A stretch of DNA of 7,669 nt from Paracoccaceae bacterium (GCA_007120685.1 SKNG01000025.1:1-7669), one strand, 5' to 3'. Positions 1-6,446 are shown, counted from the first letter of the stretch. A program made the numbers and translations. Notes: generated by a model not told the origin, from the sequence alone.

Positions 1-1872
1 CTGCCCGACGGCCGGTTTGCCGTCTATGATCCCGCCCTGGGCGAGGGGCTGGGCAAGATCGACCTGAAGACGCTGGAAGACGTCTATACCGGCTATGCGC
101 TGCTGTTTCGCGCCGAACACCGCGAGGATATCGCCGCGCTGGCCGCCGGGCGGCAGGGCCACTGGTTCTGGTCCACGCTGGCGCAGAACCGCTGGGCCTA
201 TACGCAGGTGCTGCTGGCGGCGATGCTGGCCAACTTCCTCAGCCTGTCGACCTCGCTGTTCATCATGGTGGTCTATGACCGCGTGCTGCCGAACGAGGCG
301 ATCGAGTCGCTGATCGCGCTTACCGCCGGCGTGGGCATCGCGCTGCTGTTCGACTTCCTGATCAAGAGCCTGCGCGCGGGCTTCATCGACCGCGCCGGCC
401 AGCGCGCGGACATGGTGATGGGCCGGCGCATCTTCGATCAGTTGCTGGACATGCAGATGCGCGCGCGCAAGGGCTCCACCGGGGCCTTGGCCAGCACCCT
501 GCGCGAATTCGAGACGCTGCGCGAGTTCTTCACCTCGGCCACGCTGGTGGCGGTGGTGGACCTGCCCTTCATCCTGCTGTTCATCGGCGTGATCTACCTG
601 ATCGGCGGGCCGCTGGCGCTGGTGCCGGCCATCGCCGTGCCCATCGTGCTGATCGTCGGCATTGCGGTGCAGCCGGTGCTGTCGCGCCTGGCCGAGAAGA
701 GCTTTGCCGACGGCCAGTCGAAACAGGGCGTGCTGGTGGAAACCGTCTCTGGTCTGGAAACCATCAAGGCCGCCGGCGCCCAGCGCCGCATGCGCGCCCG
801 CTGGGAAGAGGCCATCGCGCGGCAGTCCGACCATGGGCTGAAAAGCCGCGCGGTCACGCAATTCGCCATCAACGCCACCGCCACCACCCAGCAGGCGGCG
901 CAGGTGATGATCGTTTTCTACGGCGTCTTCCTGATCACCGCCGGCGAGGTCAGCATGGGCGCGCTGATCGCCGCCGTGATCCTGACCGGCCGCACCCTGG
1001 CGCCCCTGGCGCAACTGGCCCAGACGCTGACCCGGTTCAACCAGGCGCGCACCTCCTATCGCAGCCTGGATGCCCTGATGCGCGCCGACAGCGAGCGGCC
1101 GGAGGGGCGCAACTGGATCTCGCGCCCCCGGCTGGAGGGCGAGATCAGCTTTGACGGCGTGTCCTTCGCCTATCCCGATGCGCAGATCGATGCGCTGCGC
1201 GATGTCACCTTCACCATCAAGCCGGGCGAGAAGGTGGCGGTGCTGGGCCGCATAGGTTCCGGCAAAAGCACGGTGGCACGGCTGATCCTGGGGCTTTTCG
1301 AGCCGCGCGAGGGATCGGTGCGGATGGACGGCATCGACATCCGCCAGATCGACCCGGGCGATCTGCGCCGCAACGTGGGTTCGGTGCTGCAGGATGTCTG
1401 GCTGTTTTCCGGCACCGTGCGCGAGAATATCGCCATCGGCGCCGTGCGCCCGCGCGACAATGATATCCTGGACGCCGCGCGGATCGCCGGGGTCGAGGAT
1501 TTCGTGCGCCGCAACCCGGCCGGCTATGACCTGATGCTGGCCGAGCGCGGCGAGGGGCTGTCTGGCGGACAGAAACAGGCGATCTCGCTCGCCCGCGCGC
1601 TGGTCGGCCGTCCGCCGGTGCTGCTGTTCGATGAACCCACCAGCGCGATGGACGTGCAGAACGAACAGGCGGTGATCAAGCGGCTGAAGGAGGAAATGAA
1701 GGATCGCACGATGGTGATCGTCACCCACCGCACCAGCCTGCTGGACCTGGTTGACCGGGTCATCGTGATCGATCAGGGAAAGGTGGTGGCCGACGGGCCG
1801 AAGAGCATCCTGCAACAGCGCGGCCGCGCTGCGGGGGGTGCCGGTGTAGGGGTAACCGATGGCACGCAGTAG
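1..1872 (+). CDS. Type I secretion ABC exporter, ATPase/permease (LapB/LssB type), 5' truncated
   Basis: This inner-membrane ABC exporter would drive ATP-powered export of a large substrate, typically an RTX-type adhesin or toxin, through a HlyD/TolC channel. The reading frame is open from the first base, so the start lies outside the window; 623 residues are visible against roughly 700 for the family. Visible residues 1-69 look like the tail of a C39-peptidase-like domain (ending VYTGYALLFRAEH). Membrane segments follow at about 70-92, 102-124, 182-224 and 301-330. The nucleotide-binding domain starts near 378: Walker A GRIGSGKST (416-424), Q-loop Q464, signature LSGGQ (520-524), Walker B VLLFDE (540-545) and H-loop H576, so the ATPase appears intact. 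The stop codon lies inside the next gene's start region (14-nt overlap), indicating an operon. Whether the C39-like domain keeps a catalytic Cys cannot be seen. An internal ATG at 208 would lose only this domain remnant and is unlikely to be the true start. Confidence 0.93.
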   Translation: MPDGRFAVYDPALGEGLGKIDLKTLEDVYTGYALLFRAEHREDIAALAAGRQGHWFWSTLAQNRWAYTQVLLAAMLANFLSLSTSLFIMVVYDRVLPNEAIESLIALTAGVGIALLFDFLIKSLRAGFIDRAGQRADMVMGRRIFDQLLDMQMRARKGSTGALASTLREFETLREFFTSATLVAVVDLPFILLFIGVIYLIGGPLALVPAIAVPIVLIVGIAVQPVLSRLAEKSFADGQSKQGVLVETVSGLETIKAAGAQRRMRARWEEAIARQSDHGLKSRAVTQFAINATATTQQAAQVMIVFYGVFLITAGEVSMGALIAAVILTGRTLAPLAQLAQTLTRFNQARTSYRSLDALMRADSERPEGRNWISRPRLEGEISFDGVSFAYPDAQIDALRDVTFTIKPGEKVAVLGRIGSGKSTVARLILGLFEPREGSVRMDGIDIRQIDPGDLRRNVGSVLQDVWLFSGTVRENIAIGAVRPRDNDILDAARIAGVEDFVRRNPAGYDLMLAERGEGLSGGQKQAISLARALVGRPPVLLFDEPTSAMDVQNEQAVIKRLKEEMKDRTMVIVTHRTSLLDLVDRVIVIDQGKVVADGPKSILQQRGRAAGGAGVGVTDGTQ

Positions 1873-3169
1873 GGACCTGGACCAGCTTGCCAAGGAAATG
1901 CGGGGCACCTCGCCCTTTCGCGGGTCGTTGCTCCTGGGCCTGATCCTGTTGTTTCTGATCACCGCCGGCGTCTGGGCCTCGATCACCGAAATCGACGACG
2001 TGACCCGCGCCGAGGGGCGGATCGTGCCCTCGCGCGATGTACAGGTGATCCAGGCTACCGAGGCCGGCGTGCTTCAGGCGGTTCATGTCATCGAGGGCGA
2101 GGTGGTCGACGAAGGTTCTGTGCTGATGGAGCTGGATGGCATCCAGCTGGCCAGCCAGCTGGACCAGGAACAGCAGCGCGCCTTCGGGTTGATGGCCCGC
2201 ATCCAGCGCCTTCAGGCAGAGATCGACGGCGTGGACCTGGAGTTTCCTCCAACGCTGATCGAACGGGCGGCGGCGGTGGTGCGGTCCGAGACCGCGCTCT
2301 ATCACGGGCGGCTGGCCGAATTGCAGTCCGAGATCGACATTCTGGAGCGTCAGCGCGGGCAGCGGCGGCAGGAACTGGAAGAGGGGCGTGTCGACCGGCA
2401 GACCGCGCAGGAGACGCTGGCGCTGCTGGACGAGGAAACCACCATGATCGCGCCGCTGGTCGAACGCGGGCTGGAGCCGGAGACGACGCTGCTGGAAATC
2501 CGCCGGCGCGAGAGCGAATGGCGCGGGCGCGAGACCCGGGCGCAGGCGGCGCTGGCGCGGTTGCAGGCCGGGCTGGACGAGATCGATGACCAGATCGCCG
2601 CGCGGCGCTCGCGTTACCGCGCCGCGGCCTTGTCCGATCTGGCGCTGGCCACGGCGGAACTGGCGGCGCTGGAACCCAGCCTGCCGGCGCTGGCCAGCCG
2701 CGCCGACCGTTCCGTGCTGCGCGCGCCGGTGCGCGGGATCGTCAACCGCATCCACCGCTCGACGCTGGGCGGGCTGGCGCGGGCGGGCGAGGATCTGATC
2801 GAGATCGTGCCGCTGGACGACACGCTGCTGGTGGAAGCCTATGTGCGCCCCGCCGATATTGCCTTCATCTATCCGGGCCAGCCGGTGAAGGTGAAGATCA
2901 CCGCCTATGACTTTTCCCGCTACGGCAGCCTGGATGGCGAGATCGTCCGCATCGGCGCCGATGCCGTCACCCGGTCCGAACGCGACCCGGAAGAGTTCTT
3001 CATCGTCCAGGTGCGCACCGAGGACAATTTCCTGGATGCCGATGGCGTGGCGGTAGAGATCATCCCCGGCATGGTGGCGGAAATCGACATCCTGGCCGGG
3101 CGCAAGACGGTTCTGGAGTATCTGACACGCCCGGTTGTCAGGGTTCGCGACCGCGCGCTGCGCGAGTGA
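1859..3169 (+). CDS. HlyD-family type I secretion periplasmic adaptor (LapC-like)
   Basis: This membrane-fusion protein of a type I secretion system links the ABC exporter in the inner membrane to a TolC-like outer-membrane duct. It has 436 residues, normal for the family. A short cytoplasmic N-terminus is followed by one membrane segment at about 23-42. The first half of the lipoyl-like domain is at about 62-93 (IQATEAGVLQAVHVIEGEVV). A long charged, Leu/Gln/Glu-rich region at about 95-280 should form the alpha-helical coiled-coil hairpin. The second lipoyl half is at about 285-318 (VLRAPVRGIVNRIHRS), and a beta-barrel region runs to about 415. The tail YLTRPVVRVRDRALRE resembles the conserved C-terminus of type I HlyD proteins. 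The start ATG at 1859 has AGGGG at 1848-1852, six bases upstream, and overlaps the exporter gene by 14 nt, so translation is probably coupled. No outer-membrane protein gene follows; the next gene is convergent. Confidence 0.93.
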   Translation: MARSRDLDQLAKEMRGTSPFRGSLLLGLILLFLITAGVWASITEIDDVTRAEGRIVPSRDVQVIQATEAGVLQAVHVIEGEVVDEGSVLMELDGIQLASQLDQEQQRAFGLMARIQRLQAEIDGVDLEFPPTLIERAAAVVRSETALYHGRLAELQSEIDILERQRGQRRQELEEGRVDRQTAQETLALLDEETTMIAPLVERGLEPETTLLEIRRRESEWRGRETRAQAALARLQAGLDEIDDQIAARRSRYRAAALSDLALATAELAALEPSLPALASRADRSVLRAPVRGIVNRIHRSTLGGLARAGEDLIEIVPLDDTLLVEAYVRPADIAFIYPGQPVKVKITAYDFSRYGSLDGEIVRIGADAVTRSERDPEEFFIVQVRTEDNFLDADGVAVEIIPGMVAEIDILAGRKTVLEYLTRPVVRVRDRALRE

Positions 3170-3189
3170 CCGCCTGATCGGCGCAGCGC
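3155..3189. terminator. Possible hairpin between convergent hlyD-like and monooxygenase genes
   Basis: GCGCTGCGC (3155-3163) and GCGCAGCGC (3181-3189) form perfect 9-bp arms around a 17-nt loop that includes the stop codon of the adaptor gene. The two convergent genes are only 21 nt apart, so this is the only visible place for transcription to end. There is no T-run on either side, so it does not look like a classical intrinsic terminator. In such GC-rich DNA a chance match is possible. Confidence 0.3.
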
Positions 3190-3190
3190 C

Positions 3191-4414
3191 TCAGCGCCCG
3201 GCCTGCGTTTCCAGCGACACCGCCCCCTCCAGCCCGGTCGAGCCGTACAGCCAGGCGATCTGATCATACCATTCCTGCGGCCCCCGCGCCTGCATGACGG
3301 CGTTGCGCAGCGCGGCATGGGCGCCGGCGGGGTGATAGATATGCTCGCCCACCGCGCGGGACTGCAACTGCACCCGCGCCGTGCGCAGCCGCCGGCGGTT
3401 CTGATAGGCTTCCAGCGCGGCGGCCGGATCGTCGAAGCCCGCGCCCATCTCCTCGGCCAGGGCCACGGCGTCTTCCATCGCCATGCAGGCGCCCTGCGCC
3501 ATGTATTGCAGCATGGGGTGCGCCGCATCCCCCAGCAGCGCCACCAGCCCGTCCGTCCAGCCCATCACCGGGTCACGGTCGCACAGCACCCACAATTTCC
3601 AGTCCTGCCCCTTGTCGATCACGCTGCGCGCCAGCGGGCTGACATGCTCGAACCCCTTGCGCACCTCGTCATGGGTGACGGGCTTGCCCGCCACCGGCTC
3701 TGGCGCGTCGTTGTGATAGGTCACCACCAGGTTGAACATCTTCCAGCCCGACAGCGGGTAATGCACGATATGGCATTTTGGCCCGGCCCAGAGCGTGGCG
3801 GCATTCCAGCGCAGATCCTCTGGCATGTCCTCGACCGGAATCACGCTGCGATAGGTGGTGTGGCCGGACACCCTCGGCGGCCCGTCACCCAGCATCTGCG
3901 CCCGCACCCTGGACCACAGCCCGTCGGCGCCGATCAGCGCCCGGCCGGCCACGCGCTCGCCATCTTCCAGCAGGGCCGCTACCCCGTCGGCGTCCCCCTC
4001 ATATCCCGTCACACCGGCATGGGTGCGCAACGCGACCAGCGGATGGGCTTTGCAGGCATCGAGGAACACACGGTGCAACTCGCCCCGATGCACCACGGCA
4101 TAGGGGTTGCCCATTCGGGTGCGGAAGTCTTCGCCCAGCGGGATGCGGGTGATCTCCTGACCGCTCAGCGCATCCATCAGGCGCAGGTTGTCGATAAAGA
4201 CCGCCATCTGCCGCGCCTTCTCGCCTACGCCCAGATAGTCGAAGGCGTGAAAGGCGTTCGGACCCAGCTGGATGCCCGCGCCGATTTCGCCAAAGGCCGG
4301 AGCGCGTTCCAGCACGATGGAGGCGATGCCCTTGTTGGCCAGGCCGATCGCCGCCGCCAGCCCGCCGATGCCACCCCCGGCGATGACGACGCGTTCGGCG
4401 TCAGGGGCGCTCAT
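3191..4414 (-). CDS. FAD-dependent monooxygenase, probable 3-hydroxybenzoate 6-hydroxylase
   Basis: This class A flavoprotein aromatic hydroxylase probably converts 3-hydroxybenzoate to gentisate with NAD(P)H and O2 (EC 1.14.13.24). It has 407 residues, typical of the family. Visible motifs are the dinucleotide-binding GGGIGG (13-18), the DG motif GADGLWSRVR (162-171) and the FAD-ribityl GD motif GDAAHPMLQYMAQG (295-308). From memory, Rhodococcus jostii RHA1 3-hydroxybenzoate 6-hydroxylase uses Tyr105, His213, Tyr217 and Gln301; this protein has Tyr105, His215, Tyr219 and Gln303 with the same relative spacing for the last three, which favours that activity over salicylate 1-hydroxylase. The ATG at 4414 forms an ATGA overlap with the upstream FAH gene. 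A longer in-frame extension to 4639 only reads through that gene in another frame. The partner gene, a fumarylpyruvate-hydrolase-like protein, supports a gentisate pathway role. Kynurenine-3-monooxygenase-like or salicylate-hydroxylase-like specificity remains possible. Confidence 0.85.
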   Translation of the reverse strand: MSAPDAERVVIAGGGIGGLAAAIGLANKGIASIVLERAPAFGEIGAGIQLGPNAFHAFDYLGVGEKARQMAVFIDNLRLMDALSGQEITRIPLGEDFRTRMGNPYAVVHRGELHRVFLDACKAHPLVALRTHAGVTGYEGDADGVAALLEDGERVAGRALIGADGLWSRVRAQMLGDGPPRVSGHTTYRSVIPVEDMPEDLRWNAATLWAGPKCHIVHYPLSGWKMFNLVVTYHNDAPEPVAGKPVTHDEVRKGFEHVSPLARSVIDKGQDWKLWVLCDRDPVMGWTDGLVALLGDAAHPMLQYMAQGACMAMEDAVALAEEMGAGFDDPAAALEAYQNRRRLRTARVQLQSRAVGEHIYHPAGAHAALRNAVMQARGPQEWYDQIAWLYGSTGLEGAVSLETQAGR

Positions 4415-5109
4415 TCCGGCGCCCCGATGGTCAGGGCGATGGGCTCCAGCCCGTCGATCCCGCCCTCGATCACATCGCCCGGACCCACCGGCCCGACACC
4501 GGCCGGCGTGCCGGTCATGATGATATCGCCCGGCTGCAGGTGATAGAATGTCGACAGATCGGCGATGATTTCCGGCACCGAATGGATCAGGTCCGAAAGA
4601 TGCGCGTCCTGCTTCACATCCCCATTCACCGACAGCCATATCCGCTGCGGCCCCAGGGGCGCCATCGCGCCGGCCTTTTTCAGCGGGGCCAACACCGCCG
4701 ACCCCTCGACATCCTTGCCCAGATCCCAGGGGCGCTGCTTTTCGCGCGCCTTGAGCTGCAGGTCGCGCCGGGTCATGTCCAGCCCGCAGCCATAGGCATA
4801 GACCGCCGTCATCGCCTGATCCGCACCAACCCGGAAGGCCGGCGCGCCCAGCGCCACCACCAGTTCCATCTCGTAATGAAAGTTCCCGGTCCCCGGCGGA
4901 TAGGGCAGCGTGCCGCCCGAGGCCATGACGGCATGGGGCGATTTGGTGAAATAGAAAGGCGCCTCGCGGTCGACCTCGACCCCCATCTCGGCGGCATGGG
5001 CGGCATAGTTGCGCCCCACGCAGAAGATGCGGTTAACCGGGAAGGCGGCGGTCTCGCCCTGCACGGCCACGGCCTGCACCGGGGCGGGAGGGAACAGATA
5101 GGCACTCAT
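4411..5109 (-). CDS. Fumarylacetoacetate hydrolase family protein, probable fumarylpyruvate hydrolase
   Basis: This FAH-fold C-C bond hydrolase probably splits fumarylpyruvate into fumarate and pyruvate, the last step of gentisate degradation (EC 3.7.1.20). Its 232 residues match the short single-domain FAH enzymes such as NagK. The N-terminal signature is FCVGRNYAAHAAE (29-41), followed by APFYFTKSP (50-58). Metal-binding residues are expected at E80 and E82 (HYEMELVVALG) and at D111 (GLDMTRRDLQ). The C-terminal signature is GDIIMTGTPAGVGP (194-207). The ATG at 5109 was chosen because it has a good ribosome site, GAGGAG, eight bases upstream, and because family homology begins just after it; an in-frame extension to 5271 has no family-like sequence. 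The stop overlaps the monooxygenase start (ATGA), so the two are translated as a unit. A role in acylpyruvate or oxaloacetate turnover is an alternative, but the neighbour argues for gentisate metabolism. Confidence 0.87.
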   Translation of the reverse strand: MSAYLFPPAPVQAVAVQGETAAFPVNRIFCVGRNYAAHAAEMGVEVDREAPFYFTKSPHAVMASGGTLPYPPGTGNFHYEMELVVALGAPAFRVGADQAMTAVYAYGCGLDMTRRDLQLKAREKQRPWDLGKDVEGSAVLAPLKKAGAMAPLGPQRIWLSVNGDVKQDAHLSDLIHSVPEIIADLSTFYHLQPGDIIMTGTPAGVGPVGPGDVIEGGIDGLEPIALTIGAPE

Positions 5110-5174
5110 CGGGCACGCTCCTCGTCGTGGGCCAGCGTTTCCTGCAGCAGGTTCGTTCTGGCCTGTTTCTTCAT
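5106..5174 (-). CDS. Possible 22-residue leader peptide or mini-ORF upstream of the FAH gene
   Basis: A short frame starts at ATG 5174 (or ATG 5180, two codons earlier), begins MKKQARTNLL and ends DEERAR. Its TGA (5108-5106) overlaps the ATG of the FAH gene as ATGA, and its DEE codons contain the FAH ribosome site. An in-frame TGA lies a few codons upstream, near 5208, so it is not the end of a longer open gene. No Shine-Dalgarno sequence is visible before its own ATG. It could be a coupling leader peptide, the residue of a decayed gene, or chance. No family is recognised. Confidence 0.25.
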   Translation of the reverse strand: MKKQARTNLLQETLAHDEERAR

Positions 5175-5183
5175 GCACATGTT

Positions 5184-5192
5184 GCTTAAACG
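5184..5192 (+). promoter_or_regulatory. Half-site GCTTAAACG near the leftward operon start
   Basis: GCTTAAACG lies 10 bases upstream of the mini-ORF ATG at 5174 and about 75 bases upstream of the FAH start. The same nine bases occur in inverted orientation at 5421-5429 in front of the rightward reductase gene, and a variant CGCTAAACG occurs at 5408-5416. This pattern is what one regulator acting on both divergent promoters would leave, but the link is inference. A TTGAAA on the minus strand near 5207-5212 could serve as a -35 element, although no convincing -10 follows it. Confidence 0.3.
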
Positions 5193-5315
5193 CGGTAGCG
5201 TCGATTTTCAATTTTCGGGTTGCTCTGAGCTTTCCGAGGTTACCCAACCCGCCAGTCCATGCCGTTTTCACGCCGGATTACGAGACCACGCACTCCCGTA
5301 TTCACGGCGCGCACC

Positions 5316-5364
5316 CAAGAACCTTGAAGAAAGGTTCTTGCAAAGGCCTTGCTTCAAGGCCTTT
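5316..5364. repeat. Tandem pair of perfect 10-bp hairpins in the divergent intergenic region
   Basis: Hairpin one is CAAGAACCTT (5316-5325), loop GAAGA, AAGGTTCTTG (5331-5340). After a single C at 5341, hairpin two is AAAGGCCTTG (5342-5351), loop CTT, CAAGGCCTTT (5355-5364). Both stems are perfect. No T-run follows on the plus strand, and the pair lies about 87 bases before the reductase start, so it could stop leftover transcription, insulate the two divergent units or be an intergenic repeat element. The same two-hairpin architecture recurs on the other side of the reductase gene at 6562-6608. Confidence 0.7.
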
Positions 5365-5376
5365 CCTCGCCCTTGG

Positions 5377-5405
5377 TTGACGTTGCCGCCATACGCCCCG
5401 AAGCT
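5377..5405 (+). promoter_or_regulatory. Weak candidate promoter for the acuI-like gene
   Basis: TTGACG at 5377-5382 is a good -35 match to a sigma-70-type promoter, placed just after the hairpin pair. At a 17-base spacing the -10 position reads GAAGCT (5400-5405), which is poor. Weak -10 elements are common in alphaproteobacteria, and an activator or repressor could compensate. The palindrome at 5408-5430 would then lie close to the transcription start, a usual place for a repressor operator. Confidence 0.25.
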
Positions 5406-5407
5406 GG

Positions 5408-5430
5408 CGCTAAACGGAACCGTTTAAGCG
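5408..5430. promoter_or_regulatory. Palindromic candidate operator upstream of the acuI-like gene
   Basis: The core TAAACGGAACCGTTTA (5411-5426) is a perfect inverted repeat with 7-bp arms and a 2-base centre. The outer flanks CGC (5408-5410) and AGCG (5427-5430) extend the symmetry if one extra A is allowed. It lies 21 bases before the start codon and just upstream of the ribosome site, so a bound repressor would block transcription. It contains the half-site shared with the leftward operon. The regulator is unknown and no regulator gene is in the window; TetR-, MarR- or LacI-type proteins bind sites of this general form. Confidence 0.45.
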
Positions 5431-5450
5431 AAAGAATGGAGGAGAGCACG

Positions 5451-6446
5451 ATGAGCTTCAAGGCACTGATGCTGCGGCAGGATGCGGATGGGCAGGCGAA
5501 AGCGGTCATCGAAGAGATCGAGGACAGCGCTCTGCCCGAGGGCGATGTGACGGTCGCGGTCGACCATTCGACGGTCAACTACAAGGACGGGCTATGTCTG
5601 TCGCCAAAGGGCGGCGGGCTGGTGCGCCGCTATCCGCATGTTGCGGGGATCGACTTCGCCGGTACGGTGCTGGCCTCGGACGATGCGCGCTATGCCCCTG
5701 GCAACAAGGTGGTGCTGACCGGCTGGCGCGTGGGCGAGGTGCATTGGGGCGGCTATGCCCAGCGGGCGCGGGTGCGCGGCGACTGGCTGGTGCCGCTGCC
5801 CGCCGGGCTGGATACGCGGCAGGCGATGGCGGTGGGCACGGCCGGTCTGACCGCGATGCTGGCGGTGATGGCGCTGGAGGATCACGGGCTGAAACCCGGT
5901 AACGGGCCGGTCCTGGTGACGGGCGCGGCGGGGGGCGTGGGCTCGGTCACTGTCGCACTGCTGGCCGCGCTGGGCCATCAGGTGGCGGCCGTCACCGGGC
6001 GGCCCGAGACGGCAGACTACCTGACCGGCCTTGGTGCTGCACGGATCGTGCCGCGCGCCGATCTGGCCGAAACCGCGAAACGTCCGCTGGAGGCCGAGAC
6101 CTGGGCAGGCTGTGTGGATGCAGTGGGCGGCGCGATGCTGGCGCGGGTGCTGGGGCAGATGCGCTATGGCGCCTCGGTCGCCGCCGTGGGGCTGGCGGGC
6201 GGGGCGGCGCTGCCGGCGACAGTGGTTCCCTTCCTGCTGCGCGGGGTGAACCTGCTGGGCATCGATTCGGTGATGCAGCCGCGCGAGGCCCGGGTCCGCG
6301 CCTGGGACCGGCTGGCGCGAGAGCTTCCGATGGCAAAGCTGGAAGCGATAGTGCAGCCCGCGCGGCTGGAGGACGTGCCGGGGCTGGGCGCGGATATCCT
6401 GCAGGGCAAGGTGCGCGGACGCGTGGTGGTGGATCTGCGGGACTGA
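5451..6446 (+). CDS. acuI: MDR-family NADPH oxidoreductase, probable acrylyl-CoA reductase (AcuI/YhdH type)
   Basis: This zinc-free medium-chain reductase is likely to reduce acrylyl-CoA to propionyl-CoA with NADPH (EC 1.3.1.84), a step that disposes of toxic acrylyl-CoA from DMSP or 3-hydroxypropionate metabolism. Its 331 residues fit AcuI/YhdH. Visible features are STVNYKDGL (40-48), the PHVAGIDFAGTV segment (62-73), GTAGLTAML (129-137) opening the Rossmann domain, the nucleotide-binding GAAGGVGS (158-165) and VTGRPE (181-186), where the Gly-Arg is consistent with NADPH preference. The C-terminus GKVRGRVVVDL is typical. The ATG at 5451 has GGAGGAG six bases upstream; an ATG at 5436 or earlier starts would place that ribosome site at or inside the coding start. 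The gene stands alone: no acuR, dddL or other DMSP genes are visible. Its start is divergent from the aromatic catabolic unit, with which it may share regulation. A general quinone or enoyl reductase role cannot be excluded. Confidence 0.82.
   Translation: MSFKALMLRQDADGQAKAVIEEIEDSALPEGDVTVAVDHSTVNYKDGLCLSPKGGGLVRRYPHVAGIDFAGTVLASDDARYAPGNKVVLTGWRVGEVHWGGYAQRARVRGDWLVPLPAGLDTRQAMAVGTAGLTAMLAVMALEDHGLKPGNGPVLVTGAAGGVGSVTVALLAALGHQVAAVTGRPETADYLTGLGAARIVPRADLAETAKRPLEAETWAGCVDAVGGAMLARVLGQMRYGASVAAVGLAGGAALPATVVPFLLRGVNLLGIDSVMQPREARVRAWDRLARELPMAKLEAIVQPARLEDVPGLGADILQGKVRGRVVVDLRD

Noticed and set aside
1760..2755. 331-codon open frame on the minus strand opposite the HlyD-type adaptor gene
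   Set aside because: Its translation is rich in Arg, Gln, His and Pro with no recognisable domain, as expected from the shadow of a GC-rich gene; the plus-strand gene has clear family features.
3317..4543. 408-codon open frame on the plus strand opposite the monooxygenase gene
   Set aside because: Low-complexity His/Arg/Gln/Pro-rich translation, no motifs, and it runs across the end of two well-supported genes on the other strand.
4415..4639. N-terminal extension of the monooxygenase to 4639
   Set aside because: The added residues overlap the FAH gene in another frame; the flavin-binding fold begins within nine residues of the ATG at 4414, which has the ATGA coupling arrangement.
5171..5180. 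CATG-CA-CATG repeat near the mini-ORF start as a MarR-type operator
   Set aside because: Arms of only four bases, each self-palindromic, are too short to separate from chance.
5110..5271. N-terminal extension of the FAH protein to 5271
   Set aside because: The added residues do not look like FAH sequence, whereas the ATG at 5109 has a strong ribosome site and gives the usual family length.
5349..5450. Upstream starts for the acuI-like gene (5349 alternative codon, ATG at 5436)
   Set aside because: These would translate through the hairpin and operator region or through the ribosome site itself; 5451 has GGAGGAG at ideal spacing and begins at the family's conserved N-terminus.
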